Below are positions 1 to 11,639 of a stretch of DNA of 38,973 nt, in pieces. Within the stretch, counting starts at the first letter, position 1, and the number at the start of each line of letters is the position of its first letter. Below the pieces are notes generated by a model, which did not search any database, was not told the DNA's origin, and was given only the letters and a program-made list of their open reading frames with translations. The position numbers and the translations under genes are program-made. Source of the DNA: Pseudomonadota bacterium (GTDB taxonomy: Bacteria > Pseudomonadota > Alphaproteobacteria > Kiloniellales > JACOMY01); the NCBI GenBank assembly GCA_029781795.1, contig JAKOWB010000193.1, positions 1 through 38,973 of the forward strand, read 5' to 3'.

Positions 1-235
1 CGGCGTAGCTGCCGGCCAAGAAACTGGGCTGGGTCGGATGCAGCAGGCCGACCGCCAGCGGCGCCTGCATCACGATCCACGGCTTGCGCGCGACGAAGTC
101 GGCCGTGCTCACCAGGTCGCGCACGACGAAGACCGGCTCGTGGCCCTCGGTCGCCAGTGCGTCGGCGACCTGCGACAGCCGGTCGACATAGCCGATGCCG
201 ACGCCCAGCTCCCAGGCGAAGAGGATCCGGGCCAT
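1..235 (-). CDS. Glycosyltransferase-like protein, N-terminal part (cut by window edge)
   Basis: The first 78 codons of a minus-strand gene are visible; the rest lies outside the window. The protein opens MARILFAWELGVGIGYVDRL, then an alpha/beta pattern, as in the N-terminal Rossmann half of UGT/family 28-like glycosyltransferases that bind nucleotide-diphosphate sugars. In that family the loop normally reads GxGHxxR; here the His position is Tyr (GIGYVDR), which could matter if that His takes part in catalysis. The ATG is at 235-233. The next gene upstream on the same strand, the TlpA protein, ends at 245, only 9 nt away, so the two may be co-transcribed. The sugar and acceptor cannot be deduced. 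Family call is moderate because only a third or less of the protein is present. Confidence 0.6.
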   Translation of the reverse strand, partial: MARILFAWELGVGIGYVDRLSQVADALATEGHEPVFVVRDLVSTADFVARKPWIVMQAPLAVGLLHPTQPSFLAGSYA

Positions 236-244
236 TGGGCGGTG

Positions 245-823
245 TCAGTTCTCGTTGATGAGGTGGCGGATCAGGCCGATCGCCTCGGGCGTGTCCCACT
301 CGGCATCGCCCGTGAGGCGGCCCACCTCGCGGCCCTGCTTGTCGACCAGGACGGAGGTCGGCAGAACCGCGATGTCGAGCTTGCCGTAGGCGGCGCGCTT
401 GTCGTCGAGAAAGACGTCGAGCGCGCTGAGCTCCTTGCCGCGGATGAACGGCGCCACCTTGGCGCGGGTCGGCCCGTCGAGCGACAGGGCCATCACGGCA
501 AACTTGTCCTTGCCGATGGTCGTCGCGAGCTTGTTGAGGCTGGGCATTTCCTTGACGCAGGGAATGCACCAGGTGGCCCAGAAGTTGATCAGCACGACCT
601 TGCCCTTGAAGGCGTCGTAGCTGGCGTCGCTGCCGTCGAGGTTCTTGAAGGCGAAGGTCGGGATCGGCGCCCGCGGCTGCTTTAGCTCGAGCTTGGCGAC
701 CGAGCCTGAGAGCGGCGGCTTGCCGGTCTCGGCGCGGGTCGCGGCCGAAATCGCGACAAGCGCGACAAGGATCAGCGAGAGCTCGCGCAGGACGGGGAGA
801 CGAACTGAACGGAACTGTGCCAT
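245..823 (-). CDS. TlpA/ResA-family thiol:disulfide oxidoreductase
   Basis: Predicted 192-aa exported thioredoxin-fold protein. A hydrophobic N-terminal segment (about residues 13-28) acts as signal or membrane anchor. The thioredoxin motif WATWCIPC follows with the redox cysteines at residues 86 and 89, and the cis-proline region reads [10 protein letters not shown]. Such proteins reduce or oxidise cysteines of periplasmic partners, for example apocytochromes c; which partner is served here is unknown. I chose the ATG at 823 because AGGATGG lies about 5 nt upstream. Alternative ATGs at 832 and 922 are possible, but the latter runs into the divergent argH. The TlpA and argH starts are only 34 bp apart, so their promoters must overlap the neighbouring genes. 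Confidence 0.88.
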   Translation of the reverse strand: MAQFRSVRLPVLRELSLILVALVAISAATRAETGKPPLSGSVAKLELKQPRAPIPTFAFKNLDGSDASYDAFKGKVVLINFWATWCIPCVKEMPSLNKLATTIGKDKFAVMALSLDGPTRAKVAPFIRGKELSALDVFLDDKRAAYGKLDIAVLPTSVLVDKQGREVGRLTGDAEWDTPEAIGLIRHLINEN

Positions 824-857
824 AAGCGCCATCCTACGGTGTTTTGACGGGAAAATC

Positions 858-2297
858 ATGGCTGCGCGGAAGCGGACGGGCAGGGGCCGGGTCGGGAGCA
901 CGAACAAGGCGGCGAACCGCATGTGGGGCGGCCGCTACAAGATGGGTCCGGCCGAGATCATGGAAAAGATCAACGCCTCCATCGGCTTCGACAAGCGCCT
1001 CTACGCCCAGGACATCGCGGGCTCCATGGCTCACTGCGACATGCTGGTGGCGCAGCGCATCATCACCGCGTCCGACGGTCGCGCCATCAAGCGCGGCCTG
1101 CGCCAGGTCAAGGCCGAGATCGAAAGCGGCAAGTTCAAGTTCTCGACCAAGCTCGAGGACATCCACTTCAACGTCGAGGCACGGCTGACCGAGATCATCG
1201 GACCGGCCGGCGGCCGCCTGCACACCGCGCGCTCGCGCAACGACCAGGTCGCGCTCGATGTGCGGCTGTGGGTGCGCGACACGATCGACCGGCTCGAGCC
1301 GATGCTGGCCGACCTGCAGGCCGCCCTGATCGATCGCGCCGAGGAGCATGCGGCGACGATCATGCCCGGCTTCACCCATCTGCAGACCGCACAACCGATC
1401 ACGTTCGGTCACCATCTGTTGGCCTATGTCGAGATGTTCGGGCGCGACCGCGGTCGCCTGGCCGATTGCCGCGCGCGGCTCAACATCTCGCCGCTGGGTG
1501 CCGCGGCGCTGGCCGGCTCGCCGCATCCCATCGATCCGCGCAAGACGGCCAGGGCGTTGGGCTTCGACGGCCCGATGCCGAACTCGCTCGACGCCGTGTC
1601 GGACCGCGACTACGTCGTCGAGTTCATCGCCGCGGCCTCGCTGACGGCCGTGCACCTGTCGCGGCTGTCCGAGGAGATCGTGATCTGGTGCAGCGCGCCC
1701 TTCCGCTTCATCAGCCTGTCGGATGCTTTCACGACCGGCAGCTCGATCATGCCGCAGAAGCGCAATCCCGATGCCGCCGAGCTGACCCGCGGCAAGGTCG
1801 GGCGCATCGTCGGCGCCTTCGTGGCGCTGTGCACGATGATGAAGGGCCTGCCGCTGACCTACGGCAAGGACATGCAGGAGGACAAGGAGCCGCTGTTCGA
1901 CGCCGTCGACACCCTGGCGCTGACCCTGGCGGCCAGCGCCGGCATGGTGCGCGACCTGACGGTCGATCGCGCGCGCCTGAAGGCGGCGACCGACAAGGGG
2001 CACATCACCGCGACCGACCTGGCCGACTGGCTGGTGCGGACCCTCGACATGCCCTTCCGCCAGGCGCACCACGTCACCGGCAGCCTGGTGAAGCGGGCCG
2101 ACGAACTGGGCATCCAGCTCTTCGAGCTGCCGCTGGCCGAGATGCAGGGCGTTGAACCGCGGATCGGCAAGGCGGTATATGACGTGCTGTCGGTGGAGAA
2201 GTCCGTCGCCAGCCGCCGGTCCGCCGGCGGCACGGCGCCGGCGCGGGTGCGGGCCGCGGTGAAGGCCGCACGCGCCCGGCTGAGGAAGGAACCATGA
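858..2297 (+). CDS. argH: Argininosuccinate lyase
   Basis: Predicted 479-aa cytoplasmic enzyme that splits argininosuccinate into arginine and fumarate, the last step of arginine synthesis. It has the fumarase/aspartase superfamily signature [11 protein letters not shown] at residues 294-304, with the flexible catalytic loop, plus WGGRY near the N terminus and the conserved SRNDQ segment. Length is slightly above the usual 460 because of a basic N-terminal extension ([11 protein letters not shown]). The start at 858 is the first ATG downstream of the divergent TlpA start; no clear Shine-Dalgarno sequence is visible, so a shorter form starting at MWGGRYKMG (921) is possible. The stop overlaps the lptM start by 4 nt, indicating one transcript argH-lptM-lysA. 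Confidence 0.97.
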   Translation: MAARKRTGRGRVGSTNKAANRMWGGRYKMGPAEIMEKINASIGFDKRLYAQDIAGSMAHCDMLVAQRIITASDGRAIKRGLRQVKAEIESGKFKFSTKLEDIHFNVEARLTEIIGPAGGRLHTARSRNDQVALDVRLWVRDTIDRLEPMLADLQAALIDRAEEHAATIMPGFTHLQTAQPITFGHHLLAYVEMFGRDRGRLADCRARLNISPLGAAALAGSPHPIDPRKTARALGFDGPMPNSLDAVSDRDYVVEFIAAASLTAVHLSRLSEEIVIWCSAPFRFISLSDAFTTGSSIMPQKRNPDAAELTRGKVGRIVGAFVALCTMMKGLPLTYGKDMQEDKEPLFDAVDTLALTLAASAGMVRDLTVDRARLKAATDKGHITATDLADWLVRTLDMPFRQAHHVTGSLVKRADELGIQLFELPLAEMQGVEPRIGKAVYDVLSVEKSVASRRSAGGTAPARVRAAVKAARARLRKEP

Positions 2298-2587
2298 GCC
2301 GCGTGACCCTGAAGCGCCGCGACCTGCTTGGACTGCTGCTGCTGCCGGCGCTGGGCGCCTGTGGCGTCAAGGGCGCCATCCAGGAGCCGAAGGGTCAGGA
2401 GCAGCTCTACGTCTATCCGCGCACCTATCCGGATCCCAAGACCGTGGTGCCGCCCGGCGGAACCGCCGCCGGGACGACCGGCGCGGGCGGCAGCGGCACG
2501 GCCGCGCCGACCACGCCGCCGCCCTCGGCGCCGGTCGAAACCTTCGGCAGCGAGCGCACCTCGACCACCATCATCAAGAGCCAATGA
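2294..2587 (+). CDS. lptM: LptM-like small outer-membrane lipoprotein
   Basis: A 97-aa lipoprotein. The N terminus has two basic residues, a Leu-rich core and the lipobox LGAC, so signal peptidase II would cleave before Cys24. The first mature residues CGVKGAI match the CGxKG motif of the LptM/YifL family, which in enterobacteria assists oxidative maturation of the LptD-LptE lipopolysaccharide translocon. The rest is Pro/Gly/Thr/Ala-rich and probably disordered. Position between argH and lysA, overlapping both by 4 nt (ATGA at each end), is typical for the family in proteobacteria. Function is inferred from the motif and neighbourhood only. Confidence 0.85.
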   Translation: MSRVTLKRRDLLGLLLLPALGACGVKGAIQEPKGQEQLYVYPRTYPDPKTVVPPGGTAAGTTGAGGSGTAAPTTPPPSAPVETFGSERTSTTIIKSQ

Positions 2588-3894
2588 CCCCCTTCCACTA
2601 CCAGGACGGCGAACTGCACGCCGAGCAGGTGCCGCTGGCCCGCATCGCCAAGGCGGTCGGCACGCCGGTCTATGTCTATTCCGCCGGCGCGCTGGTCGGC
2701 GCCTATCGCCGCTTCGCCGCCGCGCTGGCCGCCGCCGGGGTCGAGGCGACGATCTGCTACGCCCTCAAGGCCAACTCCAACCAGGCGGTGATCGCCACCT
2801 TCGCGGCCGAGGGCGCCGGCGCCGACGTGGTGAGCGAGGGCGAGCTGCGCCGCGCGCTGGCCGCCGGCGTGCCGGCGCAGAAGATCGTCTTCGCCGGCGT
2901 CGGCAAGACGCCCGAGGAAATGGCCTTCGCGCTGGAGACCGGCATCCACCAGTTCAACGTCGAGAGCCTGCCGGAGCTGGAGGCGCTCTCGGCCGTCGCC
3001 CAGCGCCTCGGCCTGGTGGCGCCGGTGGCGCTGCGCATCAATCCCGACGTCGACGCCAAGACGCACGAGAAGATCTCCACCGGCAAGGCGGAGAACAAGT
3101 TCGGCATCAACTACGACCAGGCGCCGGCCGTCGCCGCCCGCTGCCGCGAGCTGCCGGGCGTCAAGCTGGTCGGCCTGGCCGTGCACATCGGCTCGCAGCT
3201 CACCGACCTCGCGCCCTACCGCGCCGCCTTCGAGCGGCTGGCCGCGCTCTACCGCGCCCTGGCCGCCGAGGGGCATCCGCTGGAGCGCCTCGACATGGGC
3301 GGCGGCCTCGGCATCGCCTATCGCGACGAGCAGCCGCCGCCGGTCGAGGCCTATGCCCGCGTGGTGGCCGAGGCGACGCGCGGCCTCGGCGCCCGCATCA
3401 TCTGCGAGCCCGGGCGCCACCTGGTCGGCAACGCCGGCCTGCTGCTGACCCGCGCGGTCTACGTCAAGCGCGGCAGCTCTCGCGCATTCGTGATCGTCGA
3501 CGGGGCGATGAACGACCTGATCCGGCCGACGCTCTACGAGGCCTGGCATGACATCGTGCCGGTGGCCGCGCCCGCCGGCGACGCCCCGGTCGAGCGCTAC
3601 GACATCGTCGGGCCGATCTGCGAATCCGGCGATTTCTTCGCCAAGCAGCGGCCCCTGCCGCCGCTGGCGGCGGGCGACCTGATCGCCCTCTGCTCCGCCG
3701 GGGCCTATGGCTCGGTCATGGCCTCGACCTACAACACGCGCCCGCTGGTGCCGGAAGTCCTTGTCAAAGATCGGGACTTCTTTGTGATCCGGCCGCGCCA
3801 AGAATATGCCACACTGATCGCCTTGGATCGCTTGCCGCCCTGGCTCGCCGAGGAGGAGCAGGTTTCCCCGAAGCGTGCAGCCGGCGGCGGCTGA
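2584..3894 (+). CDS. lysA: Diaminopimelate decarboxylase
   Basis: Predicted 436-aa PLP enzyme that decarboxylates meso-diaminopimelate to L-lysine. The fold-III PLP lysine is in YALKANSN (Lys62). Other family landmarks are AVHIGSQL, the glycine-rich phosphate loop MGGGLGI, EPGRHLVGNAG, and the CESGDFFA motif that supplies a dimer-interface substrate-binding Cys. Length fits the family (about 420). The ATG overlaps the lptM stop (ATGA), so translation is probably coupled. It ends 66 nt before the next plus-strand gene. Confidence 0.97.
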   Translation: MTPFHYQDGELHAEQVPLARIAKAVGTPVYVYSAGALVGAYRRFAAALAAAGVEATICYALKANSNQAVIATFAAEGAGADVVSEGELRRALAAGVPAQKIVFAGVGKTPEEMAFALETGIHQFNVESLPELEALSAVAQRLGLVAPVALRINPDVDAKTHEKISTGKAENKFGINYDQAPAVAARCRELPGVKLVGLAVHIGSQLTDLAPYRAAFERLAALYRALAAEGHPLERLDMGGGLGIAYRDEQPPPVEAYARVVAEATRGLGARIICEPGRHLVGNAGLLLTRAVYVKRGSSRAFVIVDGAMNDLIRPTLYEAWHDIVPVAAPAGDAPVERYDIVGPICESGDFFAKQRPLPPLAAGDLIALCSAGAYGSVMASTYNTRPLVPEVLVKDRDFFVIRPRQEYATLIALDRLPPWLAEEEQVSPKRAAGGG

Positions 3895-3960
3895 CGGCGC
3901 CGCGCAGCGCACCCGACCGGGTCGCCGCGGCGTTGTCCTAGGAGTTCAGGAGCGCCGCCC

Positions 3961-6417
<2,457 letters not shown>

Positions 6418-6423
6418 GGCCGC

Positions 6424-7224
6424 CTACATCGGCGGAACGAGCTGCGCCGGGTCGATCCAGTTGCCGAGCCAGTTGACGCGCCAGTCGAGGTGCGCGCCGG
6501 TGACCCGGCCGGACTTGCCGCTGAGCGCGACCACCTGGCCCTTCGTCACCACATCGCCGGTCTTCACCTCCAGCTTGGAGAGGTGCATCAGCGTCGACTT
6601 GAGGCCGAGGCCGTGGTCGATCATCACCAGGGTGCCCTGGTAGAAGAAATCCTCCGCCGCCAGCACCACCACGCCGTCGCCCGGCGCCCTGACCGGCGTA
6701 CCCTCGGGTACCGCGACGTCGACGCCGTAGTGCGGCTGGCGCGGCTCGCCGTTCAGGATGCGCTGGCTGCCATAGACGCCCGAGATGCGGCCCGTGGCCG
6801 GCCAGGCGAAGCCGCCGGCCCAGTCGGCCGCGATGCGCTCGGAGAGGCGCGCGGCGACCAGCTGCTCGCGCTCGCGCGCGATGCGGTCCAGCAGCTCCTG
6901 CGGCGGCGTCACCTGTTCCGGCGGCAGGCCGTCGATGCGCTGGATGTCGTAGTCGCGCGGCTGGATCTCCAGGGTCCTGGCATCGATCACGCCGTCGCGG
7001 CCGGCCATGACGGTGACGCTGGCCGGCGCGTCGCGGTCCAGGCCGATGAGGAAGCGCCCGTCCGGTGCCACCGGCACAGTGCTGTCGTCCAGCATCACCG
7101 CCGCGCCCGGCAAGGTCTGGCCATAGAGCAGGGCGCCCTGCTTCAGCTCGCCCTGCAGGGTGAACTCCACCGCCGCGGCGGGCAGCGGCAGGAGCAGCGC
7201 GAAGGCCACAAGGAGGATTCTCAC
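6424..7224 (-). CDS. M23-family (LytM-domain) peptidoglycan peptidase-like protein
   Basis: A 266-aa exported protein: signal peptide (about residues 1-18), a beta-rich N-terminal region, a short Glu/Arg-rich helix (about 110-130) and a C-terminal LytM/M23 fold. The zinc-site motif HYGVD (His165, Asp169) is present, as is His214 (LMHLS). The normal HxH pair near the end reads HLDW (His245, Asp247), so the third zinc ligand is Asp rather than His. The protein may still bind metal, or it may be an EnvC/NlpD-like activator without activity. The start is GTG at 7224, overlapping the xseA stop (GTGA); an ATG start is not available nearby. It is probably translated from the xseA message. Confidence 0.85.
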   Translation of the reverse strand: MRILLVAFALLLPLPAAAVEFTLQGELKQGALLYGQTLPGAAVMLDDSTVPVAPDGRFLIGLDRDAPASVTVMAGRDGVIDARTLEIQPRDYDIQRIDGLPPEQVTPPQELLDRIAREREQLVAARLSERIAADWAGGFAWPATGRISGVYGSQRILNGEPRQPHYGVDVAVPEGTPVRAPGDGVVVLAAEDFFYQGTLVMIDHGLGLKSTLMHLSKLEVKTGDVVTKGQVVALSGKSGRVTGAHLDWRVNWLGNWIDPAQLVPPM

Positions 7225-8699
7225 AGCAGGGTTCCCTGGGGTCCGGCATCGCGCGGCGCCTTGACCGGCCGGGGCTTCGCGCCCTCCGCCGTCGCCCGCA
7301 CCTGGCCGTCGGCGAAGTGGATGGCGAGGGTCGCGCCCGCCGCCACCTGCGCGGCGCGCGTCGCCAGCTGCCCGTCGGCCTCGACAAAGGCGAAGCCGCG
7401 CTCCAGCACCTTGGCGTGCGAGACCGACTCGAGCAGGCGGGCCTGCGCCCCCAGCGCCTGGCGGCGATCGTCGAGCAGGCGCTTGACGGCCGCGTCCATA
7501 CGGCGGCCCGCGTCCAGCCGGTGCCACGGCTCGGCACCGCGCTCCAGCGCCCGTGCCATGGCGCGTGGCGCGGCGCTCGCCAGGCGCTCGCCCAGCAGGT
7601 CCAGTCGCTCGCGATTCAGCGCCACCACCTGCCGGGGATGCGGCAGGCGCGCCCAGTACTCCGTCAGGTCCGAGCGGCGGCGCTGAAGCCAGGTGCCGAG
7701 CGCCTGGGCCAGGCGGCTCGCGCGCTCGTCCAGCGTCTGCCAGGCCTGCTCCAGCAGGCGCCGTGGCTCGGGCAGGCCGCGCGCCAGGCCGGCGACCTCG
7801 GTCGCGCGGCTCTTCAGGCCGCGGTCGATGCCGGCGGCGAGGCGCCCGCCGAGCTGCTGGGTCAGCGCCACCAGCTCGCTGCGCACCGGCACCGCCATCT
7901 CCGCCGCGGCGGTCGGCGTCGGCGCGCGGCGGTCGGCGGCGAAGTCGATCAGCGTGGTGTCGGTCTCGTGCCCAACGGCGGAAATCAGCGGAATGGCCGA
8001 GGCCGCGGCGGCGCGCACCACCACCTCCTCGTTGAAGGCCCAGAGGTCCTCCAGCGAGCCGCCGCCGCGCGCCACGATGATGAGGTCGGGGCGGGGCACA
8101 GCCCCGTCGGGGGCGAGCCGATTGAAGCCTTCGATGGCGGCCGCCACCTCGCCCGCCGCGCCCTCGCCCTGCACCCGCACGGGCCAGAGCAGCACGTGGC
8201 GCGGGAAGCGGTCGGCCAGGCGGTGCAGGATGTCGCGGATCACCGCGCCGGTCGGCGAGGTGACGACGCCGATGACGCCCGGCAGGTAGGGGATGGGCTT
8301 CTTGCGCGCCGGGTCGAACAGGCCCTCGGCCAGCAGCTTCTTCCGCCGCTCCTCCAGCAGCTTCAGGATGGCGCCCTCGCCGGCCAGCTCCATCTCCTCG
8401 ACCACGATCTGGTACTTCGAGGAGCCGGGGTAGGAGGAGACGCGGCCGGTGACGATGACCTCCAGCCCCTGCTCGGCGCGCAGCTTCAGGCGGCCGACGG
8501 TGCCGCGCCAGCAGACCGCGTCGATCACCGCCTGGTCGTCCTTCAGCGTGAAGTAGAGGTGGCCGGAGGCGTGGTAGTTGGGACGCGAGATCTCGCCCCT
8601 GACGCGGATGCGGGAAAACGCGGTCTCCAGCGTCTTCTTGACCGCCCCGGCGATTTCGGAGACGGAGAGGACCGGCTGGTTGGTCGGCGACTCGGGCAT
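7221..8699 (-). CDS. xseA: Exodeoxyribonuclease VII large subunit
   Basis: A 492-aa protein with the full XseA layout. The N-terminal OB fold (residues about 8-105, with [17 protein letters not shown]) binds single-stranded DNA. The catalytic domain follows, with [60 protein letters not shown] split across its core. A long helical, Arg/Leu-rich C-terminal region carries the XseB-binding coiled coil. With XseB it degrades single-stranded DNA in both directions. xseB is not in this window. No Shine-Dalgarno sequence precedes the ATG; a -10-like TAGCAT lies 7 nt upstream, suggesting a leaderless message. The gene is followed by the overlapping M23 gene and diverges from purD (59 bp between starts). 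Confidence 0.96.
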   Translation of the reverse strand: MPESPTNQPVLSVSEIAGAVKKTLETAFSRIRVRGEISRPNYHASGHLYFTLKDDQAVIDAVCWRGTVGRLKLRAEQGLEVIVTGRVSSYPGSSKYQIVVEEMELAGEGAILKLLEERRKKLLAEGLFDPARKKPIPYLPGVIGVVTSPTGAVIRDILHRLADRFPRHVLLWPVRVQGEGAAGEVAAAIEGFNRLAPDGAVPRPDLIIVARGGGSLEDLWAFNEEVVVRAAAASAIPLISAVGHETDTTLIDFAADRRAPTPTAAAEMAVPVRSELVALTQQLGGRLAAGIDRGLKSRATEVAGLARGLPEPRRLLEQAWQTLDERASRLAQALGTWLQRRRSDLTEYWARLPHPRQVVALNRERLDLLGERLASAAPRAMARALERGAEPWHRLDAGRRMDAAVKRLLDDRRQALGAQARLLESVSHAKVLERGFAFVEADGQLATRAAQVAAGATLAIHFADGQVRATAEGAKPRPVKAPRDAGPQGTLL

Positions 8700-8706
8700 G
8701 AGCTGG

Positions 8707-8734
8707 ATGCTACAGGCTCAAAGCCCGACGGCAC
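8707..8734 (-). promoter_or_regulatory. Putative leaderless promoter of xseA
   Basis: On the minus strand GTGCCG (8734-8729), a 16-nt spacer and TAGCAT (8712-8707) resemble -35/-10 elements. The -10-like box ends 7 nt before the xseA ATG, so transcription would start at or next to the start codon. No ribosome-binding site is visible there. Both hexamers are imperfect; this is a pattern shared with several other genes in the window. Confidence 0.35.
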
Positions 8735-8758
8735 AGGCAGGGACAGGGAGTATCGAAG

Positions 8759-10033
8759 ATGCGCATCCTGGTTGTCGGATCGGGTGGCCGCGAGCACGCG
8801 CTCTGCTGGGCCATCGCCGCCTCGCCGCTCTGCGACAGGCTGTTCTGCGCGCCGGGCAACGCCGGCATCGCCGCGGTGGCGGAGTGCGTGCCGATCGACC
8901 AGATGGACCTGGACGCGCTGGTGCGCTTCGCCAAGGCGCAGGCCGTGGACTTCGTCGTGGTCGGGCCCGAGGCGCCGCTGGTCGCCGGCCTGGTCGACCG
9001 CCTGGCCGAAGCCGGCATCAAGGCCTTCGGCCCCAGCGCCGCGGCCGCCGTGCTCGAGGGCTCGAAGGGCTACCTCAAGGACCTCTGCGCCAAGTACGGC
9101 ATCCCGACCGCCGCCTACCGCCGCTTCCGCGATGCCGGCGCGGCCCGCGCCTATCTCTACGAGGTGGGCGCGCCCATCGTCATCAAGGCCGACGGCCTGG
9201 CCGCCGGCAAGGGCGTCACCGTCGCCATGACCCAGGACGAGGCCGAGGCGGCCATCGCCGCCGCGCTGGAGCAGGGCGTCTTCGGCGCGGCCGGGGCGGA
9301 ACTGGTGATCGAGGAGTTCATGGAGGGCGAGGAGCTCTCCTTCTTCGCGCTGTCCGACGGCAGCCACGCGCTGCCCCTCGCCTCGGCCCAGGACCACAAG
9401 CGCGTCGGCGACGGCGACACCGGGCCCAACACCGGCGGCATGGGCGCCTATTCCCCCTGCCCGCTGGGAACGCCCGAGCTGCACCAGCGCGTCATGGAGG
9501 AGATCATCAAGCCGACGGTGGCCGCGATGCAGGCCGAGGGGCGGCCCTTCAAGGGCGTGCTCTACGCCGGCCTGATGATCACCGAGGAGGGGCCGAAACT
9601 GATCGAATACAACGTGCGCTTCGGCGACCCCGAGACCCAGGTGCTGCTGCTGCGGCTGAAGAGCGACATCCTGCCGGCGCTGCTCGCCTCGGCCGAGGGC
9701 GGCCTCGACCACATGGACCTGCGCTGGAAGGACGAGAGCGCGCTGCTGGTGGTGATGGCGGCCAAGGGCTATCCCGGCAGCTACGCGAAGGGCAGCGAGA
9801 TCCGCGGCCTGGAGGCGGCGGGGAAGCTGCCGGGGGTGGAGATCTTCCACGCCGGGACGCGGCCAGGGCCCGAGGGCAGGGTGCTGAGTCATGGCGGGCG
9901 CGTGCTGAACGTCTGCGGCGTGGGCGCCACCACCGCCGAGGCCCAGGCCCGTGCCTATGCCGCGGTCGACGCCATCGACTGGCCGGAAGGCTTCTGCCGC
10001 CGCGACATCGGCTGGCGGGCGGTCGAGCGATAG
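8759..10033 (+). CDS. purD: Phosphoribosylamine-glycine ligase
   Basis: A 424-aa ATP-grasp enzyme of purine synthesis that joins glycine to phosphoribosylamine to give GAR. It begins [17 protein letters not shown], the PurD-specific N-terminal motif. The ATP-grasp core has [13 protein letters not shown], the [12 protein letters not shown] segment and the metal-binding region [10 protein letters not shown]; the [11 protein letters not shown] motif supplies Mg ligands. Length is exactly that of the family. GGGAG lies about 9 nt before the ATG. It diverges from xseA and is followed by a short intergenic region with its own possible promoter. Confidence 0.97.
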   Translation: MRILVVGSGGREHALCWAIAASPLCDRLFCAPGNAGIAAVAECVPIDQMDLDALVRFAKAQAVDFVVVGPEAPLVAGLVDRLAEAGIKAFGPSAAAAVLEGSKGYLKDLCAKYGIPTAAYRRFRDAGAARAYLYEVGAPIVIKADGLAAGKGVTVAMTQDEAEAAIAAALEQGVFGAAGAELVIEEFMEGEELSFFALSDGSHALPLASAQDHKRVGDGDTGPNTGGMGAYSPCPLGTPELHQRVMEEIIKPTVAAMQAEGRPFKGVLYAGLMITEEGPKLIEYNVRFGDPETQVLLLRLKSDILPALLASAEGGLDHMDLRWKDESALLVVMAAKGYPGSYAKGSEIRGLEAAGKLPGVEIFHAGTRPGPEGRVLSHGGRVLNVCGVGATTAEAQARAYAAVDAIDWPEGFCRRDIGWRAVER

Positions 10034-10047
10034 GGCGCCGCAGCTTT

Positions 10048-10076
10048 TTGTTGCCTCTCGCCGTCACGCATCCAAT
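10048..10076 (+). promoter_or_regulatory. Possible sigma-70-type promoter for the small exported protein
   Basis: TTGTTG (10048-10053), a 17-nt spacer and TCCAAT (10071-10076) lie in the 84-bp gap after purD. This would give a leader of about 35 nt that carries the GGAGG ribosome-binding site at 10106-10110. Match to consensus is only moderate (3/6 and 4/6). Confidence 0.3.
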
Positions 10077-10117
10077 GCTTGTGGCTGTCCCGACGACAAG
10101 TCTGCGGAGGTAAGCGG

Positions 10118-10387
10118 ATGCGGAGATTGGCTTTCATACTCGCTTCGGCACTGGCCACGTCGACGCTGGCAACCGCGCCGGCCCTGGCCTGCCGCGGCAC
10201 CGCCGAGTATCCGGCGGTCGAGCAGGAGATCGCGCAGTCCAGCCTACCGGCCGACGCCAAGGCGCGGCTGATGCAGGAGTGGAGCGAGGGCAAGGCGCTG
10301 CACGACGCCGCCCATGCCAGCGACGACAAGGCGAAGATGAAGGAATCGCTGGAGATCCTCGACCGCATCAAGCAGCAGCTGGAGTAG
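10118..10387 (+). CDS. Small exported protein of unknown function
   Basis: An 89-aa protein. Residues 1-24 form a signal peptide (Arg-Arg, then an Ala/Leu/Thr core ending APALA), and the mature part would start at Cys25. The sequence before that Cys is not a canonical lipobox (no Leu at -3), so secretion by signal peptidase I is more likely than lipidation. The mature part is short, charged and probably helical, with a Lys/Glu-rich C terminus (DRIKQQLE). The ATG is fixed by GGAGG 7 nt upstream. The gene ends 3 nt from the convergent tadA stop. No family was recognised. Confidence 0.68.
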   Translation: MRRLAFILASALATSTLATAPALACRGTAEYPAVEQEIAQSSLPADAKARLMQEWSEGKALHDAAHASDDKAKMKESLEILDRIKQQLE

Positions 10388-10390
10388 ATC

Positions 10391-10831
10391 TCAGCGCCGC
10401 TCCTTGAAGAAGTCGCGCAGCAGGCGCGCGGCGGCCAGTTCCTGCACGCCGCCGACCACCTCGGGGCTGTGGTGGCAGGTCGGCTGCTGGAAGATGCGGG
10501 GGCCATGGTCGACGCCGCCGCCCTTGGGGTCATAGGCGCCGAACACCAGCTTCTTCAGCCGCGCGAAGGCGATGGCCTGGGCGCACATGGGGCAGGGCTC
10601 CAGCGTGACATAGAGCGTCGCCCGCTCCAGCCGCTTCTGCTCCAGCAGGCGCGCGCCCGCGCGGATCGCCAGCAGCTCGGCATGCGCGGTCGGGTCATGG
10701 TCGCGCTCCACCCGGTTCTGGCCGCGCGCCACGATCTCGCCGCCCAGCACCAGGACGGCGCCGATCGGCACCTCGCCGGCGGCGGCGCCGGCGCGGGCCT
10801 CGGCCAGGGCTTCGGTCATGTAGGCGGTCAT
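10391..10831 (-). CDS. tadA: tRNA adenosine(34) deaminase TadA
   Basis: A 146-aa cytidine/deoxycytidylate deaminase-fold zinc enzyme that converts A34 to inosine in tRNA-Arg(ACG). The zinc and proton-shuttle motif HAE is at residues 50-52, and PCPMC gives the other zinc ligands (Cys80 and Cys83). FGAYDPKGG and the C-terminal FFKERR tail are also typical of TadA. Length matches the family. The start at 10831 has no Shine-Dalgarno sequence but lies 8 nt after a -10-like box; an ATG at 10819 is an alternative. It is divergent from the amidotransferase gene with overlapping promoter regions. Confidence 0.93.
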   Translation of the reverse strand: MTAYMTEALAEARAGAAAGEVPIGAVLVLGGEIVARGQNRVERDHDPTAHAELLAIRAGARLLEQKRLERATLYVTLEPCPMCAQAIAFARLKKLVFGAYDPKGGGVDHGPRIFQQPTCHHSPEVVGGVQELAAARLLRDFFKERR

Positions 10832-10839
10832 GGGCCGCG

Positions 10840-10869
10840 ACCCTGCGGCGGCGACGGTGGAAGCGTCAA
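10840..10869 (-). promoter_or_regulatory. Putative leaderless promoter of tadA
   Basis: On the minus strand TTGACG (10869-10864), an 18-nt spacer and CAGGGT (10845-10840) precede the ATG by 8 nt. The -35 is good (5/6), the -10 is poor (2/6). The layout is the same as at nrdJ, ctaA and the divergent amidotransferase gene, and no ribosome-binding site is present. Confidence 0.3.
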
Positions 10870-10874
10870 GCCGC

Positions 10875-10903
10875 TTGCCGCGCCCGGGCGGCGCGCGTAC
10901 CCC
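10875..10903 (+). promoter_or_regulatory. Putative leaderless promoter of the glutamine amidotransferase gene
   Basis: TTGCCG (10875-10880), a 17-nt spacer and TACCCC (10898-10903) end 7 nt before the ATG at 10911, so the transcript would begin at the start codon. No Shine-Dalgarno sequence is present. It lies back to back with the tadA promoter. Confidence 0.38.
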
Positions 10904-10910
10904 TTGGCGC

Positions 10911-11639
10911 ATGGCAAAGGTTCCCCTGATCGGGCTGACGCTGGACCACGAGCCGGGCGGCGCGCCCGCCGACGGCCAGTGGTCGCGGCTGCCCTACTAC
11001 GCCCTGCGCGAGAACTACTGCGCGGCGGTCGGCGCGGCCGGCGGCCTGCCCGTGGCGCTGCCGCACGATGCGGCGCAGGCGCCGGCCTATGCCGAACGGC
11101 TCGACGGCCTGCTGGTGACCGGCGGCGGCTTCGACCTGGATCCTGCGCTCTACGGCGCCGGCGCGCGGCACCCCTCGGTCAGCCTGAAGACGCGCCGCAC
11201 CGCTTTCGAGTGGGCGGTGACCGAGGCGATGCTGGCGGCCGGCAAGCCGGTCTTCGGCATCTGCGGCGGCGAGCAGCTGCTGGCCGTGGTGCTGGGCGGC
11301 CGCCTGATCCAGCACATCCCCGACGAGGTGCCGGGCGCCCTGGCCCATGTGCAGGCGAACCCGCGACACGAGCCGGGCCACGCCGTCACCCTGGCGCCGG
11401 GCACGCGCCTGGCCGCGCTGGCCGGGACCGGTGAGCTGCAGGTCAACTCCACCCATCATCAGGCGGTGCGGGACGTGGGCGAGGGTTGCGTGGTCGCGGC
11501 CACCGCGCCCGACGGCGTGGTCGAGGCGATCGAGGCGCCGGGCCGGCCCTTCTGTCTCGGCGTGCAGTGGCACCCGGAATACGGCGTGAGCAGCGTCGAC
11601 ACGCGGCTGTTTGCCGCTTTCGTGGAGGCGGCGCGATGA
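10911..11639 (+). CDS. Class I glutamine amidotransferase, PuuD/gamma-glutamyl-GABA hydrolase type
   Basis: A 242-aa peptidase C26 family protein. The family-specific GGGFDLDPALYG segment is present, and the catalytic triad is visible: Cys118 in FGICGGEQ (the usual form is GICRGxQ) and His221/Glu223 in QWHPE. Such enzymes hydrolyse gamma-glutamyl amide bonds, for example gamma-glutamyl-GABA in putrescine breakdown, but no other putrescine gene is nearby and the substrate is unknown. The stop overlaps the rluB start (ATGA), so the gene appears to drive a downstream group with rluB and rsmD. Confidence 0.88.
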   Translation: MAKVPLIGLTLDHEPGGAPADGQWSRLPYYALRENYCAAVGAAGGLPVALPHDAAQAPAYAERLDGLLVTGGGFDLDPALYGAGARHPSVSLKTRRTAFEWAVTEAMLAAGKPVFGICGGEQLLAVVLGGRLIQHIPDEVPGALAHVQANPRHEPGHAVTLAPGTRLAALAGTGELQVNSTHHQAVRDVGEGCVVAATAPDGVVEAIEAPGRPFCLGVQWHPEYGVSSVDTRLFAAFVEAAR

